A stretch of DNA of 64,000 nt. Source: JADCGM01 sp943368345. Lineage in GTDB: Bacteria; Pseudomonadota; Alphaproteobacteria; Sphingomonadales; Sphingomonadaceae. The DNA lies in NCBI GenBank assembly GCA_943368345.1, contig CALRKY020000002.1:1-64000 (forward strand), given 5' to 3'. The translations under genes and the position numbers were made by a program. Shown piece by piece: positions 1 to 9,185 of the stretch. Position 1 is the stretch's first letter; the number at the start of each line of letters is the position of its first letter. The notes beneath the pieces were generated by a model, which worked only from the letters and a program-made list of their open reading frames with translations, searched no databases and was not told the origin of the DNA.

Positions 1-1819
1 CGCTCATCGCTTTCTGGTGGGAGAAATCGAAGCGCAGCCGGTCGGGCGCAACCAGCGACCCCTTTTGCGTCACATGCCCGCCGAGCCGTTGGCGCAGCGC
101 CTCGTGCAGCAAATGGGTGGCGCTGTGGTTGGCACGGACCTTGGTTCGCCGTGCTGCATCGACCGACAATTTGACCGGATCGCCAACCGCCAGACTGCCG
201 CTGTCCAATCGGGCATGGTGGGCGTGCAGCTTGCCCAGAGGCTTGGATGTATCCTGAACAACGGCCCGCAAGTCCTTGTCACCGGTGATAATTCCGGCAT
301 CACCCATCTGGCCCCCGCTCTCGGCGTAAAAGGGGGTCTGGTTGGTCAGGATGATGACCTCGTCCCCCGCTTTGGCCGTATCTACACGTGCGGCATCCTT
401 CACCAGCGCGACAACCACGCCTTCGCCGTCATGCCCGGTGTAACCGGTGAATTCGGTCGCGCCCTTGTCCTCGTTGATGTCAAACCATAGCGAGGCATCG
501 CCCTTCTGGCCGGACCCGGTCCAGGCCGCCCGTGCCGCCCTTTTCTGCTCAGCCATCGCCGCTGCAAACCCGGCCTGATCAACCGCAAGCCCTTGCGCCC
601 TGAGCGCGTCCTCGGTCAGGTCATAGGGAAAACCAAAGGTGTCATAGAGTTTGAACGCCACCGCCCCCGGCAGGGTCGCGCCCGGCGTCATCGATGCCGT
701 CGCTTCATCAAGCAGGCGCAGTCCGTTGGCCAGCGTCTGGCGAAACCGGGTTTCCTCAAGCTTCAGCGTCTCCTCGATCAGCGGCTGGGCGCGCACCAGT
801 TCGGGATAGGCAGCCCCCATCTGCCCGATCAGTGCCGGAACCAGCCGGTGCATCAACGGTTCCTTGGCGCCCAGCAAATGCGCATGCCGCATCGCGCGCC
901 GCATGATCCGCCGCAGCACATAGCCGCGCCCTTCATTGGCCGGCAGCACGCCATCGGCAACGAGGAAACCGCTGGTCCGCAAATGATCGGCAATCACCCG
1001 GTGGGACGGTCGGCGTCCATCCTCCGAATTGGCACCGGACAGCGATTCCGACGCTTCGATCAGCGTCCGGAAAGTGTCGGTATCATAATTGTCGGTGACG
1101 CCCTGCAGGACGGCGGCAATCCGCTCCAGCCCCATGCCGGTGTCGATGCTCGGCTTGGGCAGGTTCAGCCGGGTGGCGGCGTCGACCTGCTCATATTGCA
1201 TGAACACCAGATTCCAGATTTCCACAAACCGGTCACCGTCCTCGTCGGGTGATCCCGGCGGGCCACCGGGAATATGGGCACCGTGATCATAAAAGATTTC
1301 CGAACAGGGACCGCACGGGCCGGTATCCCCCATCGACCAGAAATTGTCATTGGTGGCGATGCGGATGATGCGGCTATCCGGCAGGCCCGCGATCCGCTTC
1401 CACAGATCAAATGCCTCGTCGTCGGTATGGTAAACCGTAACGCACAGCCGGGCGGGGTCCAGCCCCCATTCCCGGGTAATCAGCGTCCAGGCATGCTCAA
1501 TCGCCTGCGCCTTGAAATAATCGCCGAACGAAAAATTGCCCAGCATTTCAAAGAAGGTATGGTGCCGCGCCGTATAGCCGACATTGTCCAGATCATTATG
1601 CTTGCCCCCGGCACGGACGCATTTCTGCGATGACGCAGCGGTCGAATAGGGCCGTGTCTCCAGCCCGGTGAACACATTTTTGAACGGTACCATGCCGGCA
1701 TTGACGAACATCAACGTCGGGTCGTTCTGCGGCACCAGCGGCGCCGAGGCGACCACCCGGTGCCCGGCACTGCCAAAATAGTCGAGAAACGACCGGCGGA
1801 TATCGTTGGTGGAAGTCAT
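1..1819 (-). CDS. alaS: Alanine--tRNA ligase, N-terminal part (cut by window edge)
   Basis: Charges tRNA-Ala with alanine in the cytoplasm. The reverse strand is open from the ATG at 1819 to base 1, about 606 of the usual roughly 880 codons. The class II catalytic core comes first (start MTSTNDIRRSFLDYFG, later CVRAGGKHNDLDNVGYTARH and a GRGYVLRRIMRRAMRHA stretch). It is followed by the editing domain with the HxxxH zinc motif (HSATH, residues 565-569). The C-terminal DHHA1 part lies beyond the window. The start fits the family N-terminus. Lying downstream of recA in the same direction is a common alphaproteobacterial arrangement. Identity is secure; only the truncation by the window limits the entry. 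Confidence 0.97.
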   Translation of the reverse strand, partial: MTSTNDIRRSFLDYFGSAGHRVVASAPLVPQNDPTLMFVNAGMVPFKNVFTGLETRPYSTAASSQKCVRAGGKHNDLDNVGYTARHHTFFEMLGNFSFGDYFKAQAIEHAWTLITREWGLDPARLCVTVYHTDDEAFDLWKRIAGLPDSRIIRIATNDNFWSMGDTGPCGPCSEIFYDHGAHIPGGPPGSPDEDGDRFVEIWNLVFMQYEQVDAATRLNLPKPSIDTGMGLERIAAVLQGVTDNYDTDTFRTLIEASESLSGANSEDGRRPSHRVIADHLRTSGFLVADGVLPANEGRGYVLRRIMRRAMRHAHLLGAKEPLMHRLVPALIGQMGAAYPELVRAQPLIEETLKLEETRFRQTLANGLRLLDEATASMTPGATLPGAVAFKLYDTFGFPYDLTEDALRAQGLAVDQAGFAAAMAEQKRAARAAWTGSGQKGDASLWFDINEDKGATEFTGYTGHDGEGVVVALVKDAARVDTAKAGDEVIILTNQTPFYAESGGQMGDAGIITGDKDLRAVVQDTSKPLGKLHAHHARLDSGSLAVGDPVKLSVDAARRTKVRANHSATHLLHEALRQRLGGHVTQKGSLVAPDRLRFDFSHQKAMS

Positions 1820-1878
1820 AGTCTGGACTTAGGCGACTGGGGCGCGAAGGTGAACCCCCTCACCCGCTCACCCGTCGC

Positions 1879-2505
1879 TCACTTGGCAAAATTATAGGGC
1901 CCGCCCTTGTCGAGTGCACGACGATAGGCGGGGCGGGCTTGGAGCCATTTGACGAACGCCGCCAGCTTTGGCCTGCTCGCGGTGCGGCCCTGCGCCACGG
2001 CGATTTCGGCCGGGAAGCTCATCATGATGTCGGCGGCGCTGAGATCGTTCAGGACATAATGGCCGCTGTCGTTCAGTTCGGCCTCCATATAGTCAAAATG
2101 GCTGTCGAGTTGCTGGTTGATCCGTGGCAGCAGCGGCGCAGCGGCGTCCCCCAGGCGCGCGACATAAAGCGCGAGCAGCACCGGGGTCATTGCCGAGCCT
2201 TCGGCGAAATGCAGCAATTCGGTGTGGCGGACGTGCGCGGCGGTCCCCCGCGCCGGGACCAGATGGCCGCCGCCGTGCCGCTCGCAGATATATTCGGTGA
2301 TTGCCCCCGATTCGGTCACCACCAGGCCGTCGTCGACAATCACCGGTGATTTGCCGAGCGGGTGGATGTCGAGCAGACCGGGCGGGGCGAGATTGGTCAC
2401 CGCATCACGCTGGTGATGCACGATCTCATAGGGCGTTCCCAACTCCTCCAGCAGCCAGAGAATGCGCTGCGACCGGCTGTTGTTGAGATGATGAACGACG
2501 AGCAT
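1879..2505 (-). CDS. Glutathione S-transferase family protein
   Basis: A 208-residue protein with the two-part GST layout: an N-terminal thioredoxin fold (MLVVHHLNNSRSQRILWLLEE, then a 'GKSPVIVDDG' cis-Pro segment and 'ESGAITEYI' around residues 65-73) and a helical C-terminal domain ending in a 'RPAYRRAL' motif. Members conjugate or reduce electrophiles with glutathione in the cytoplasm; the substrate cannot be read from sequence. It lies between alaS and a methyltransferase, all on the same strand, so it may be co-transcribed with them. It differs from the maleylacetoacetate isomerase GST near 33.8 kb, lacking that enzyme's SSAAYRVRI signature. Confidence 0.9.
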   Translation of the reverse strand: MLVVHHLNNSRSQRILWLLEELGTPYEIVHHQRDAVTNLAPPGLLDIHPLGKSPVIVDDGLVVTESGAITEYICERHGGGHLVPARGTAAHVRHTELLHFAEGSAMTPVLLALYVARLGDAAAPLLPRINQQLDSHFDYMEAELNDSGHYVLNDLSAADIMMSFPAEIAVAQGRTASRPKLAAFVKWLQARPAYRRALDKGGPYNFAK

Positions 2506-2523
2506 CGACAGTCTCCCGAGAGT

Positions 2524-3372
2524 TTAATTGGTGGCAGTGACGATCCAGACCGCACCAGCAAGTTGCAGGGTGCGGCCTGTGGCGTAGGGCGTCAAGGCGG
2601 TGGTCAGGCGTTCGCGGATCGCCGGGCGGGCCGCCTTGCCAAGCTCTCGCGCCGCCGCCGCGGCGGGCCCGACCCGCATGAACAGGCTCACCGCATCGGC
2701 AACCGGATCATCCCCCGCGCCCACTATCATCCGGATATCATGCGCGGTGGCCGACGGACGCTGCCATCCGGCGTCGGTCAGCAGGCGCATGGTACGATCT
2801 GCATCGGCAAGCGCGGTTGGTCCCGGTGCATGAGGATCAACTGGTCCGGGGTCGGGTAACATCCCCGCGAGCGCCCGCATCGGAACCGAGAAGGCCGGGT
2901 TGGACGGGCCGTCACGCCAGCAAGCAAAGGCCAGCCGCCCACCGCTGCGGGTTGCGCCCCTCAAGTTGGCGAAGGCCGCCGCCGGGTCGGCAAAAAACAT
3001 CACGCCAAAGCGCGACAGGATCAGGTCGTGATCCGCGCCGATTGCGCCGGTCTGGGCATCTGCCTCGACAAAGGAGACATCTGCACGTCCCCCCGCCCGT
3101 TCCCGGGCTTTGGCGAGCAATGGGCTGGAAATATCGACACCGGTGGTATGGCCGCCCGGACGGGTCAGATCGGCGAGCGCCAATGTCGTGTCCCCGGCCC
3201 CGCAGCCAATGTCGAGGCTGCGGTCGCCGGGCTGCGGAGCGGCAGCGGTAAACAACGGCGCGTTGACGGCAGAGAGCCAATGATCGAGCCGCGCCTGTTC
3301 CTCGGTCCAGACCCGGCCAACATCACCGTCCCAATAGTCGCGCTGCTGCTGGTTGGGCATTGGATCGATCAT
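2524..3372 (-). CDS. Class I SAM-dependent methyltransferase
   Basis: A 282-residue protein with a Rossmann-like methyltransferase domain. Motif I is DIGCGAG at residues 54-60, followed by an acidic beta-2 end (TGVDIS) and a motif with 'LILSRFGVMFFADP' that resembles UbiE/type-11 methyltransferases. The substrate is unknown; small-molecule or quinone-like acceptors are typical of the type. The start could be the ATG at 3372 or the in-frame ATG four codons later (3360); neither has a clear ribosome binding site. It sits just upstream of the GST gene with an 18-base gap, so the pair is probably one transcript. Confidence 0.85.
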   Translation of the reverse strand: MIDPMPNQQQRDYWDGDVGRVWTEEQARLDHWLSAVNAPLFTAAAPQPGDRSLDIGCGAGDTTLALADLTRPGGHTTGVDISSPLLAKARERAGGRADVSFVEADAQTGAIGADHDLILSRFGVMFFADPAAAFANLRGATRSGGRLAFACWRDGPSNPAFSVPMRALAGMLPDPGPVDPHAPGPTALADADRTMRLLTDAGWQRPSATAHDIRMIVGAGDDPVADAVSLFMRVGPAAAAARELGKAARPAIRERLTTALTPYATGRTLQLAGAVWIVTATN

Positions 3373-3497
3373 TCCCCGCTATCGCATGTCCACGCTGATC
3401 GAGCGACCTGACGAAAAGGCCCGGCGTTTGGATTTCGTTTGGATTGGCGCGAAATCCCCGCCGCCCCGGGGGAGTCGCTCACCAAAGGCGAGACGGA

Positions 3498-3516
3498 GGG
3501 GCCACTTCACGGCCCC
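3498..3516 (-). terminator. Hairpin downstream of the GNAT gene
   Basis: A perfect 6-bp stem (GGGGCC / GGCCCC) with a 7-base loop lies in the 196-base gap between the GNAT gene and the methyltransferase gene. No T-run follows on either strand, so it is at best a weak or Rho-assisted stop. Nothing else stands out in this gap. Confidence 0.3.
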
Positions 3517-3568
3517 ATCCCACCCGCCGAGCTTAGCAGGTTTAAACCCCAACCGAGCTAACCAAGCT

Positions 3569-4069
3569 TCAAACCAGCTTTCGGTACATCACAAACCCCG
3601 GTTTGTCAGCGATATCGTCATAGAGCCGCATCGCTGTGAGGTTGCTCTCGTGGGTGTGCCAATAGACGCGCGGTACGCCAGCCAGTCTCGCCTCAGCATA
3701 AACCGCTTCAATCAACGCTCGCCCGAAACCAAGCCCTCGCACATCATTCCGGGTGAACAGGTCCTGCAAATAACAGCTGAGCTCAACCGCCGTCGTGCTG
3801 CGGTGGAACAGATAATGCACGATGCCGACTAGCCCACCGGCAGTTTCGGCAACCAGTGCATGAACCGGCTCGGCGGGGTCAAAGAATCTCGCCCACGTCG
3901 CCGCCGTAACCTCCGCTGGCAGTGCCGTCGGGCCGGCGCGCTCGTAAAACGCGTTATAGCCGCCCCAGAGTCGCAGCCACTGCGGATAGTCCGAATGAGC
4001 AACCGGCCGAACCGTCAACCCGCCGAGTGGTACCGGCCCGGACGACAGTGACCCGGTCACTGTCGGCAC
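3569..4069 (-). CDS. GNAT family N-acetyltransferase
   Basis: A 166-residue single-domain acetyltransferase. The acetyl-CoA binding segment reads DVRGLGFGRALIEAV (an R-G-x-G-x-G loop followed by a helix), and the C-terminal 'THESNLTAMRLYDDIADKPGFVMYRK' is the usual GNAT tail. It would acetylate a small amine or a protein; the target cannot be inferred. The start is GTG at 4069, ten bases after the recA stop, so it is probably co-transcribed with recA. Conserved function in SOS repair is not implied. Confidence 0.88.
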   Translation of the reverse strand: MPTVTGSLSSGPVPLGGLTVRPVAHSDYPQWLRLWGGYNAFYERAGPTALPAEVTAATWARFFDPAEPVHALVAETAGGLVGIVHYLFHRSTTAVELSCYLQDLFTRNDVRGLGFGRALIEAVYAEARLAGVPRVYWHTHESNLTAMRLYDDIADKPGFVMYRKLV

Positions 4070-4078
4070 TGTCCGATA

Positions 4079-5140
4079 TCAGCTGTCATCTTCATCCTCA
4101 CCCGGCCCCACCATCAGTGACTCGGCAACCCCGGCGGAATTGGCGCGGATGGCTTTTTCCAATCGCTCCTGAACCTCCGGATTGGCCTTCAGGAAGGCTT
4201 TGGAATTCTCCCGACCCTGCCCGATGCGGATCGAATCATAGGAGAACCAGGCACCGGATTTCTCCACCAGTCCAGCCTTTACGCCAAGGTCGAGAATCTC
4301 GCCGGTCTTGGAAATGCCTTCGCCGTACATGATGTCGAATTCGACCTGCTTGAACGGCGGCGCGACCTTGTTCTTCACCACCTTCACCCGGGTCGCATTG
4401 CCGACAATTTCATCCCGGTCCTTGATCTGGCCGGTGCGGCGGATATCGAGCCGCACACTGGCGTAGAATTTCAGCGCATTGCCGCCCGTGGTCGTCTCCG
4501 GATTGCCGTACATCACGCCGATTTTCATCCGCAGCTGATTGATGAAAATCACCATGCAGCGCGACCGGCTGATCGATCCGGTCAGCTTGCGCAGCGACTG
4601 CGACATCAGTCTGGCCTGCAGCCCGACATGGCTGTCGCCCATTTCCCCTTCGATTTCGGCCCGTGGCACCAGGGCCGCAACCGAATCGACAACCAGAACG
4701 TCAATGGCGTTCGACCGGACCAGCGTATCGACGATTTCCAGCGCCTGCTCCCCGGTATCCGGCTGCGACACGATCAACTCGTTGATGTTAACCCCAAGCT
4801 TCTTGGCATAGGCCGGGTCCAGTGCATGTTCGGCATCGACAAAGGCGGCCGTCCCGCCATTTTTCTGCGCCTCGGCGATGACATGCAGGGCAAGCGTGGT
4901 TTTCCCCGAGCTTTCCGGCCCGTAAATTTCAATGACCCGGCCACGCGGCAATCCGCCGACCCCGAGTGCGATATCCAGCCCGAGCGAACCGGTTGAAATC
5001 GCTTCAACCTCCATCGTCTCCCGCTGGCCGAGTTTCATCACCGAGCCCTTGCCGAACGCGCGGTCAATCTGGGCCAGGGCCGCGTCGAGCGCCTTTTGCT
5101 TGTCCATGTCGTTGTTCACCACTTTCAAGGCTGCGCTCAT
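4079..5140 (-). CDS. recA: Recombinase RecA
   Basis: The 353-residue DNA-dependent ATPase forms filaments on single-stranded DNA, drives strand exchange and stimulates LexA self-cleavage. Walker A is GPESSGKT (residues 74-81), Walker B is the VLVVDSVAALVP stretch, and the family signature ALKFYASVRLDIRR is present; the C-terminus is acidic (EDEDDS) as usual. The length matches the family. An AGAGGA-type ribosome binding site precedes the ATG at 5140. A sigma70-like promoter and an inverted repeat lie upstream (see separate entries), consistent with damage-inducible control. Confidence 0.99.
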   Translation of the reverse strand: MSAALKVVNNDMDKQKALDAALAQIDRAFGKGSVMKLGQRETMEVEAISTGSLGLDIALGVGGLPRGRVIEIYGPESSGKTTLALHVIAEAQKNGGTAAFVDAEHALDPAYAKKLGVNINELIVSQPDTGEQALEIVDTLVRSNAIDVLVVDSVAALVPRAEIEGEMGDSHVGLQARLMSQSLRKLTGSISRSRCMVIFINQLRMKIGVMYGNPETTTGGNALKFYASVRLDIRRTGQIKDRDEIVGNATRVKVVKNKVAPPFKQVEFDIMYGEGISKTGEILDLGVKAGLVEKSGAWFSYDSIRIGQGRENSKAFLKANPEVQERLEKAIRANSAGVAESLMVGPGEDEDDS

Positions 5141-5188
5141 CTGTCCATCCTCTTCCCGGCCACATGCAAATGGCGAATCAATGTGCCA

Positions 5189-5217
5189 ATTGTATCGGAT
5201 TTGTTCTCGTTTTGCAA
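5189..5217 (-). promoter_or_regulatory. recA promoter (-35 TTGCAA, 17 bp, -10 TACAAT)
   Basis: On the reverse strand TTGCAA (5212-5217) and TACAAT (5189-5194) are separated by exactly 17 bases, an excellent housekeeping sigma match about 50 bases before the recA start codon. No other gene start lies nearby. The call is from consensus fit only; no transcription start was measured. Confidence 0.75.
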
Positions 5218-5223
5218 GAGAAC
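5203..5223. promoter_or_regulatory. Dyad over the recA promoter, candidate LexA operator
   Basis: A perfect inverted repeat GTTCTC-N9-GAGAAC covers the -35 and the adjacent spacer of the recA promoter, where a repressor would block RNA polymerase. The classic alphaproteobacterial LexA site is the direct repeat GTTC-N7-GTTC; here the second half-site does not match that spacing exactly. LexA is therefore inferred from position and the GTTC half-sites rather than from an exact consensus. Confidence 0.6.
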
Positions 5224-5326
5224 ATTTCGGGAATGATATTCGGTCAAAGCACTGGTATTTTTACGATAATATCGGAATCACTCAATCGACCAATCATGGG
5301 GGGTCATTTTTTATCTGTCTACCCGG

Positions 5327-7783
5327 TCAACCGGTCGGGGTCATCGCCTCCCGCGCCATCGTCGCGCGGACCATTTCGCCCAGCTCCTGCACCGAAAATG
5401 GCTTGGCCAGAAACACCACACCCGGCACATCAATCGATTTCCGCAATTGCTCCTCGGCATAGCCGGACATGAAGATCACCCGCAGGCCCGGGAACCGCAG
5501 CCGTGCATGCCGCACCAGCGTTGGTCCGTCCATCATCGGCATCACCACGTCGGAAATCAGCAAGTCCACGCCGTCGGGGCGCCGTTCGAGGATTTCCATC
5601 GCCTCCTCCCCGTGCGCCGCCGTCAGCACGGTATAGCCTTTCCGGGTCAGCGCCCGTTCGGCCACCGCACGGACCATGGCTTCGTCCTCCACCAGCAGGA
5701 TGGTGCCGCTGCCCCACGCCTCGGTACTGGCGAGCGAGGGTTGCGCCGGGGCACTGGCTACCGGTTCGGCGGCCTGCACCGGCAGATAGATGGTAAAGAC
5801 AACACCGCTGGGCTTGCCCGGTTCGGCAAAGATGAAGCCCCCCGTCTGTTTGACGATCCCGTACACCGTTGACAGCCCAAGGCCGGTGCCTTTGCCGAAT
5901 TCTTTCGTCGTGAAAAACGGCTCGAAAATCTTGCCAATGATTTCGGGTGCAATCCCGGTTCCGGTATCGCCGACCGAAATGACGACATAGTCGGCGGCCG
6001 GCATCATCTCGTACCCGAGCTTTGCCGATTCCGCTGCCGATACGCCGTAGGTGCTGATCGTCAGTTCGCCGCCGTCCGGCATCGCATCGCGGGCATTGAC
6101 CGCCAGATTGACGATCACCTGTTCGAGCTGCCCGGGGTCGGCTCGCACCGAGCCGAGGTTGCGGCCATGTTTGACGGTCAGCGTGATTCGTTCCCCCAGT
6201 AGGCGCTTCAGCAGGTGGGACAATTCGCCGATCACATCCGGCAATTGCAAAACTTGCATCCGGAGGGTTTGCTGCCGGGAAAAGGCCAGCAACTGCCGCA
6301 CCAGATTGGCGGCGCGATTGGCATTTTGCCGGATCTGGTTGATGTCGTCGAAATCGGCATCGCCCGGGGCATGGCGCAGCATCATCAGGTCGCAATAGCC
6401 GATGACAGCGGTCAGGATGTTGTTGAAGTCATGCGCAACGCCTCCGGCCAACTGCCCGACCGCCTGCATTTTCGTCGCTTGGGCAACCTGCCGTTCAAGC
6501 TTCAATTGCTCGCGGTTGTCGCGCAGGGACAGGATGATTTCGGTGGCCGCCGGGTCGGGGGACCGGGCGATCCACAATGACGAATCTTCATTCGGCCGGG
6601 TTTTCAGGCGGACCTGGATTTCGCGCGGTTTGCCGTGGCGGGTCGTCGCCCGCCGCACCGCGTCCGACACCAACGTCTTGTCCTCATCGATGACCAGATC
6701 GCTCGGAAAGGCGAGATCGGCCTGTTCGGCCTCTCCGGCAGACGCCAGGAAGGCAGCGTTCATATATCTCAGCCGCCCATCGCGGTCGGCCATGGCCAGC
6801 CCCAGCGGCAACATCGACAGGAAGGATGCGATGTCACCGTTGCGCACCCGGCTGGCCGGATGCGATCCGCCTTCGGGCACCAGGATGAACAGATAACCGC
6901 CGTCGTCATCCCCCTCGGTGCGGAGCGGCAATTCGGTGACACGAACAGCTTCCGACGTTCCATCGGCGCGCCGCAGGCGGGGCTTCTCCTCGCTGAGATC
7001 GAGCACGTCAGTCAGGACCAATGGCTTGTCCCGTCCGGTCGCGATGTGGAACGCGGCATTGGCAGCAATCACCTGCCCGGTCCGCGCCGTCAGCACACAG
7101 GCAAGGCTGGCCGCGCCAAGCCAAGCACCAAGCGGTCCCTCCAGAAACGCCACCGCTTCTGCCCGGGCCTGATCGACCGGTACGGGCTGCAGGGTCCAGA
7201 TCAGGTGCTTGCCGGTCAGCTCGGCCGGTCTGGCGGAGACCCGCAACCGCCCTGCCCTGCCACCACCCGCCACCGCAATATCGGCCTCAACGAAGACATT
7301 CTGTCGTGCTTTCTCTGCCAGCGAAACAAGGACTCCGGCTGACGTGACGTCCAGTTCAAATGGCGACGGATACCCCCCAACCGCCTGATGATAGGCTTCG
7401 TTCGCACAGACCAGCCGCCCGGAGCCGTCGGTAATGGCCAGCGCATCGGTCTGCGATTGAATCGCCGCCCGCACCAGCGCCCAATCGACACGCCCCCCGC
7501 CCCGCCGCGCTCGGCCCAGTGCCGATGCATAGCCGACCGCCGCCGCCGACAGGATCAACGCCCCGTAAATCGCCGCCGCCTCCCACGCCTGCATGGTCCA
7601 GCCGATCAGCAGCACCGATATCAGGCCGAGCAGGACTGCACCCGCAATCACCTTGACGAACCCGCGCTGCGCGCCAGGAAGGCTCGGCCATTCAATCGGG
7701 TCCGGCAGCGGTTCGGTTCCGGGTGCAAGGTCTGGCGCGGCGGGCATGGCGCGACTGTTCCGCCGGACCGATGTTGCCGTCAA
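5327..7783 (-). CDS. cckA: Hybrid sensor histidine kinase, CckA-like
   Basis: An 818-residue membrane kinase. Two transmembrane segments lie near residues 43-62 and 68-88, PAS-like regions cover about 100-430, and the HisKA domain carries the phospho-acceptor H451 in AGGVAHDFNN. It continues with LVRQLLAFSRQQTLRMQ, a HATPase_c domain with GTGTGIAPEII and GKGTGLGLSTVYGIV, and a C-terminal receiver domain with phospho-acceptor D745 (ISDVVMP). This is the architecture of alphaproteobacterial CckA, which passes phosphate through ChpT to CtrA and CpdR to control the cell cycle or motility. ChpT and CtrA are not in the window. An in-frame ATG at codon 13 is an alternative start. It lies upstream of recA and is divergent from the MFS gene. 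Confidence 0.9.
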   Translation of the reverse strand: MTATSVRRNSRAMPAAPDLAPGTEPLPDPIEWPSLPGAQRGFVKVIAGAVLLGLISVLLIGWTMQAWEAAAIYGALILSAAAVGYASALGRARRGGGRVDWALVRAAIQSQTDALAITDGSGRLVCANEAYHQAVGGYPSPFELDVTSAGVLVSLAEKARQNVFVEADIAVAGGGRAGRLRVSARPAELTGKHLIWTLQPVPVDQARAEAVAFLEGPLGAWLGAASLACVLTARTGQVIAANAAFHIATGRDKPLVLTDVLDLSEEKPRLRRADGTSEAVRVTELPLRTEGDDDGGYLFILVPEGGSHPASRVRNGDIASFLSMLPLGLAMADRDGRLRYMNAAFLASAGEAEQADLAFPSDLVIDEDKTLVSDAVRRATTRHGKPREIQVRLKTRPNEDSSLWIARSPDPAATEIILSLRDNREQLKLERQVAQATKMQAVGQLAGGVAHDFNNILTAVIGYCDLMMLRHAPGDADFDDINQIRQNANRAANLVRQLLAFSRQQTLRMQVLQLPDVIGELSHLLKRLLGERITLTVKHGRNLGSVRADPGQLEQVIVNLAVNARDAMPDGGELTISTYGVSAAESAKLGYEMMPAADYVVISVGDTGTGIAPEIIGKIFEPFFTTKEFGKGTGLGLSTVYGIVKQTGGFIFAEPGKPSGVVFTIYLPVQAAEPVASAPAQPSLASTEAWGSGTILLVEDEAMVRAVAERALTRKGYTVLTAAHGEEAMEILERRPDGVDLLISDVVMPMMDGPTLVRHARLRFPGLRVIFMSGYAEEQLRKSIDVPGVVFLAKPFSVQELGEMVRATMAREAMTPTG

Positions 7784-7832
7784 GCGACATCGCGTGGTTG
7801 CAGGGCCCCGCGCCTGCTGTTTATGAGGTCCG

Positions 7833-9104
7833 GTGTCCGTCTCCGAACCCCTGCCCCGCGAACCCTCCCCCTTTGCGTTCCGCGACTACCGCTATTTCTG
7901 GCTGATGCGGCTCAGCTTCACGATGGCGAGCACCATGCTGGTCGTCGTCATCGGCTGGCAGGTCTACAGCATCGCCCGGGAAACAATGGACCTGAAACAG
8001 GCGGCGTTCCTGCTTGGCATGATCGGGTTGGTGCAGTTCATCCCGCTGTTCCTGCTGACACCGGTCTCCGGCTACGTCGCCGACCGGATGGACAGGCGGC
8101 TGATCGTCCGTTTGTCGCTGCTGGTTGAATTGGCCTGCGCCGCTTTTCTCGCACTGCTGGCGTGGCAGGATGCGATGACGCTGCTGGCGCTGTTCGCCGT
8201 GTCGGTCGGCTTGGGTGTCGCCCGGGCCTTTGCTGGGCCGGCCCTGTCCTCGTTCGCGCCCAATATCGTGCCACCGGCGGTGTTGCCGACCGCCATTGCC
8301 TGGAGCTCGATTGCCTGGCAATCGGGCGCGGTTCTCGGCCCCCCGATTGGCGGTTATCTCTACGCCGAAGCGCCGGTGATCCCTTATGTGACGGCCAGCG
8401 CGTTGCTCGCCGCGTCGCTGATGATGTCGATGCTGATCTGCCGGATCCCGCGCGGGAATGCCGGCGCCAGCCACCCCATCCGTGCGATTGTCGATGGCCT
8501 CCGCTATGTCCGCGACAACCGGATCGTGCTCGGGGCAATCTCGCTCGATCTGTTCGCGGTGCTGCTTGGCGGCGCGGTCGCGATGCTGCCGGTCTATGCC
8601 CGCGATGTGCTGCACGTCGGGTCGGAGGGATTGGGCCAGTTGCGCGCGGCACCCGCCGTTGGCGCGGCCCTGACCGCCTTGTTTCTGACCCAGCGACCAA
8701 TCCGCGTCAAAGTCGGCATCAAGATGTTCGCCGGTGTCGGACTGTTCGGTCTCGCAACCATCGTCTTTGGCTTGTCCACGCATATGTGGCTGTCGCTCGG
8801 CGCTCTGGTCCTGCTCGGGGTTGGGGACATGGTCAGCGTGTACATCCGCTCCAGCCTCATTCAGCTGCACACTCCCGATGCGATGCGCGGCCGGGTATCG
8901 GCGGTCAGCGGCCTGTTCATCTCGGCCTCCAACGAACTGGGGGAATTTGAATCCGGGGTGACTGCGGCCTGGTTCGGCCCGGTCGAAGCGGTGGTGGCGG
9001 GCGGTGTCGGTGCCCTAATCGTCACGGCAATTTACGCCTGGCGCTTCCCCGAATTGCGGCTCGCCGACCGCTTTGCGGCGCCGGAGCCAAAGCCGCCGGA
9101 TTGA
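7833..9104 (+). CDS. MFS transporter, EntS/DHA3-like exporter
   Basis: A 423-residue inner-membrane protein with about 12 hydrophobic segments. It starts with SPFAFRDYRYFWLMR, typical of the enterobactin-exporter-like MFS group, followed by the loop motif GYVADRMDRR between TM2 and TM3. The second half has a conserved RVSAVSGLFISASNELGEFESG segment seen in this group. These proteins export siderophores, drugs or other small molecules by proton antiport; the cargo is not predictable here. The start at 7833 lies 49 bases from the cckA start, so the two genes are divergent from a short shared region. Confidence 0.88.
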   Translation: MSVSEPLPREPSPFAFRDYRYFWLMRLSFTMASTMLVVVIGWQVYSIARETMDLKQAAFLLGMIGLVQFIPLFLLTPVSGYVADRMDRRLIVRLSLLVELACAAFLALLAWQDAMTLLALFAVSVGLGVARAFAGPALSSFAPNIVPPAVLPTAIAWSSIAWQSGAVLGPPIGGYLYAEAPVIPYVTASALLAASLMMSMLICRIPRGNAGASHPIRAIVDGLRYVRDNRIVLGAISLDLFAVLLGGAVAMLPVYARDVLHVGSEGLGQLRAAPAVGAALTALFLTQRPIRVKVGIKMFAGVGLFGLATIVFGLSTHMWLSLGALVLLGVGDMVSVYIRSSLIQLHTPDAMRGRVSAVSGLFISASNELGEFESGVTAAWFGPVEAVVAGGVGALIVTAIYAWRFPELRLADRFAAPEPKPPD

Positions 9105-9185
9105 ACCGGCAACAAATCCTATGTTGATTTCGGCGGCGCGCTGGTGCGCAGTGCGACACGCCAATATTTTTGCGGAGCAGAGATC

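Noticed and set aside
5300..5345. CCGGTTGACCGG at the end of cckA as a terminator
   Set aside because: The loop would be only two bases and the stem includes the final codons; not a credible intrinsic terminator.
7821..8870. 349-codon open frame antisense to the MFS transporter
   Set aside because: A His/Gln/Asp-rich shadow frame; the forward frame encodes clear transmembrane helices.
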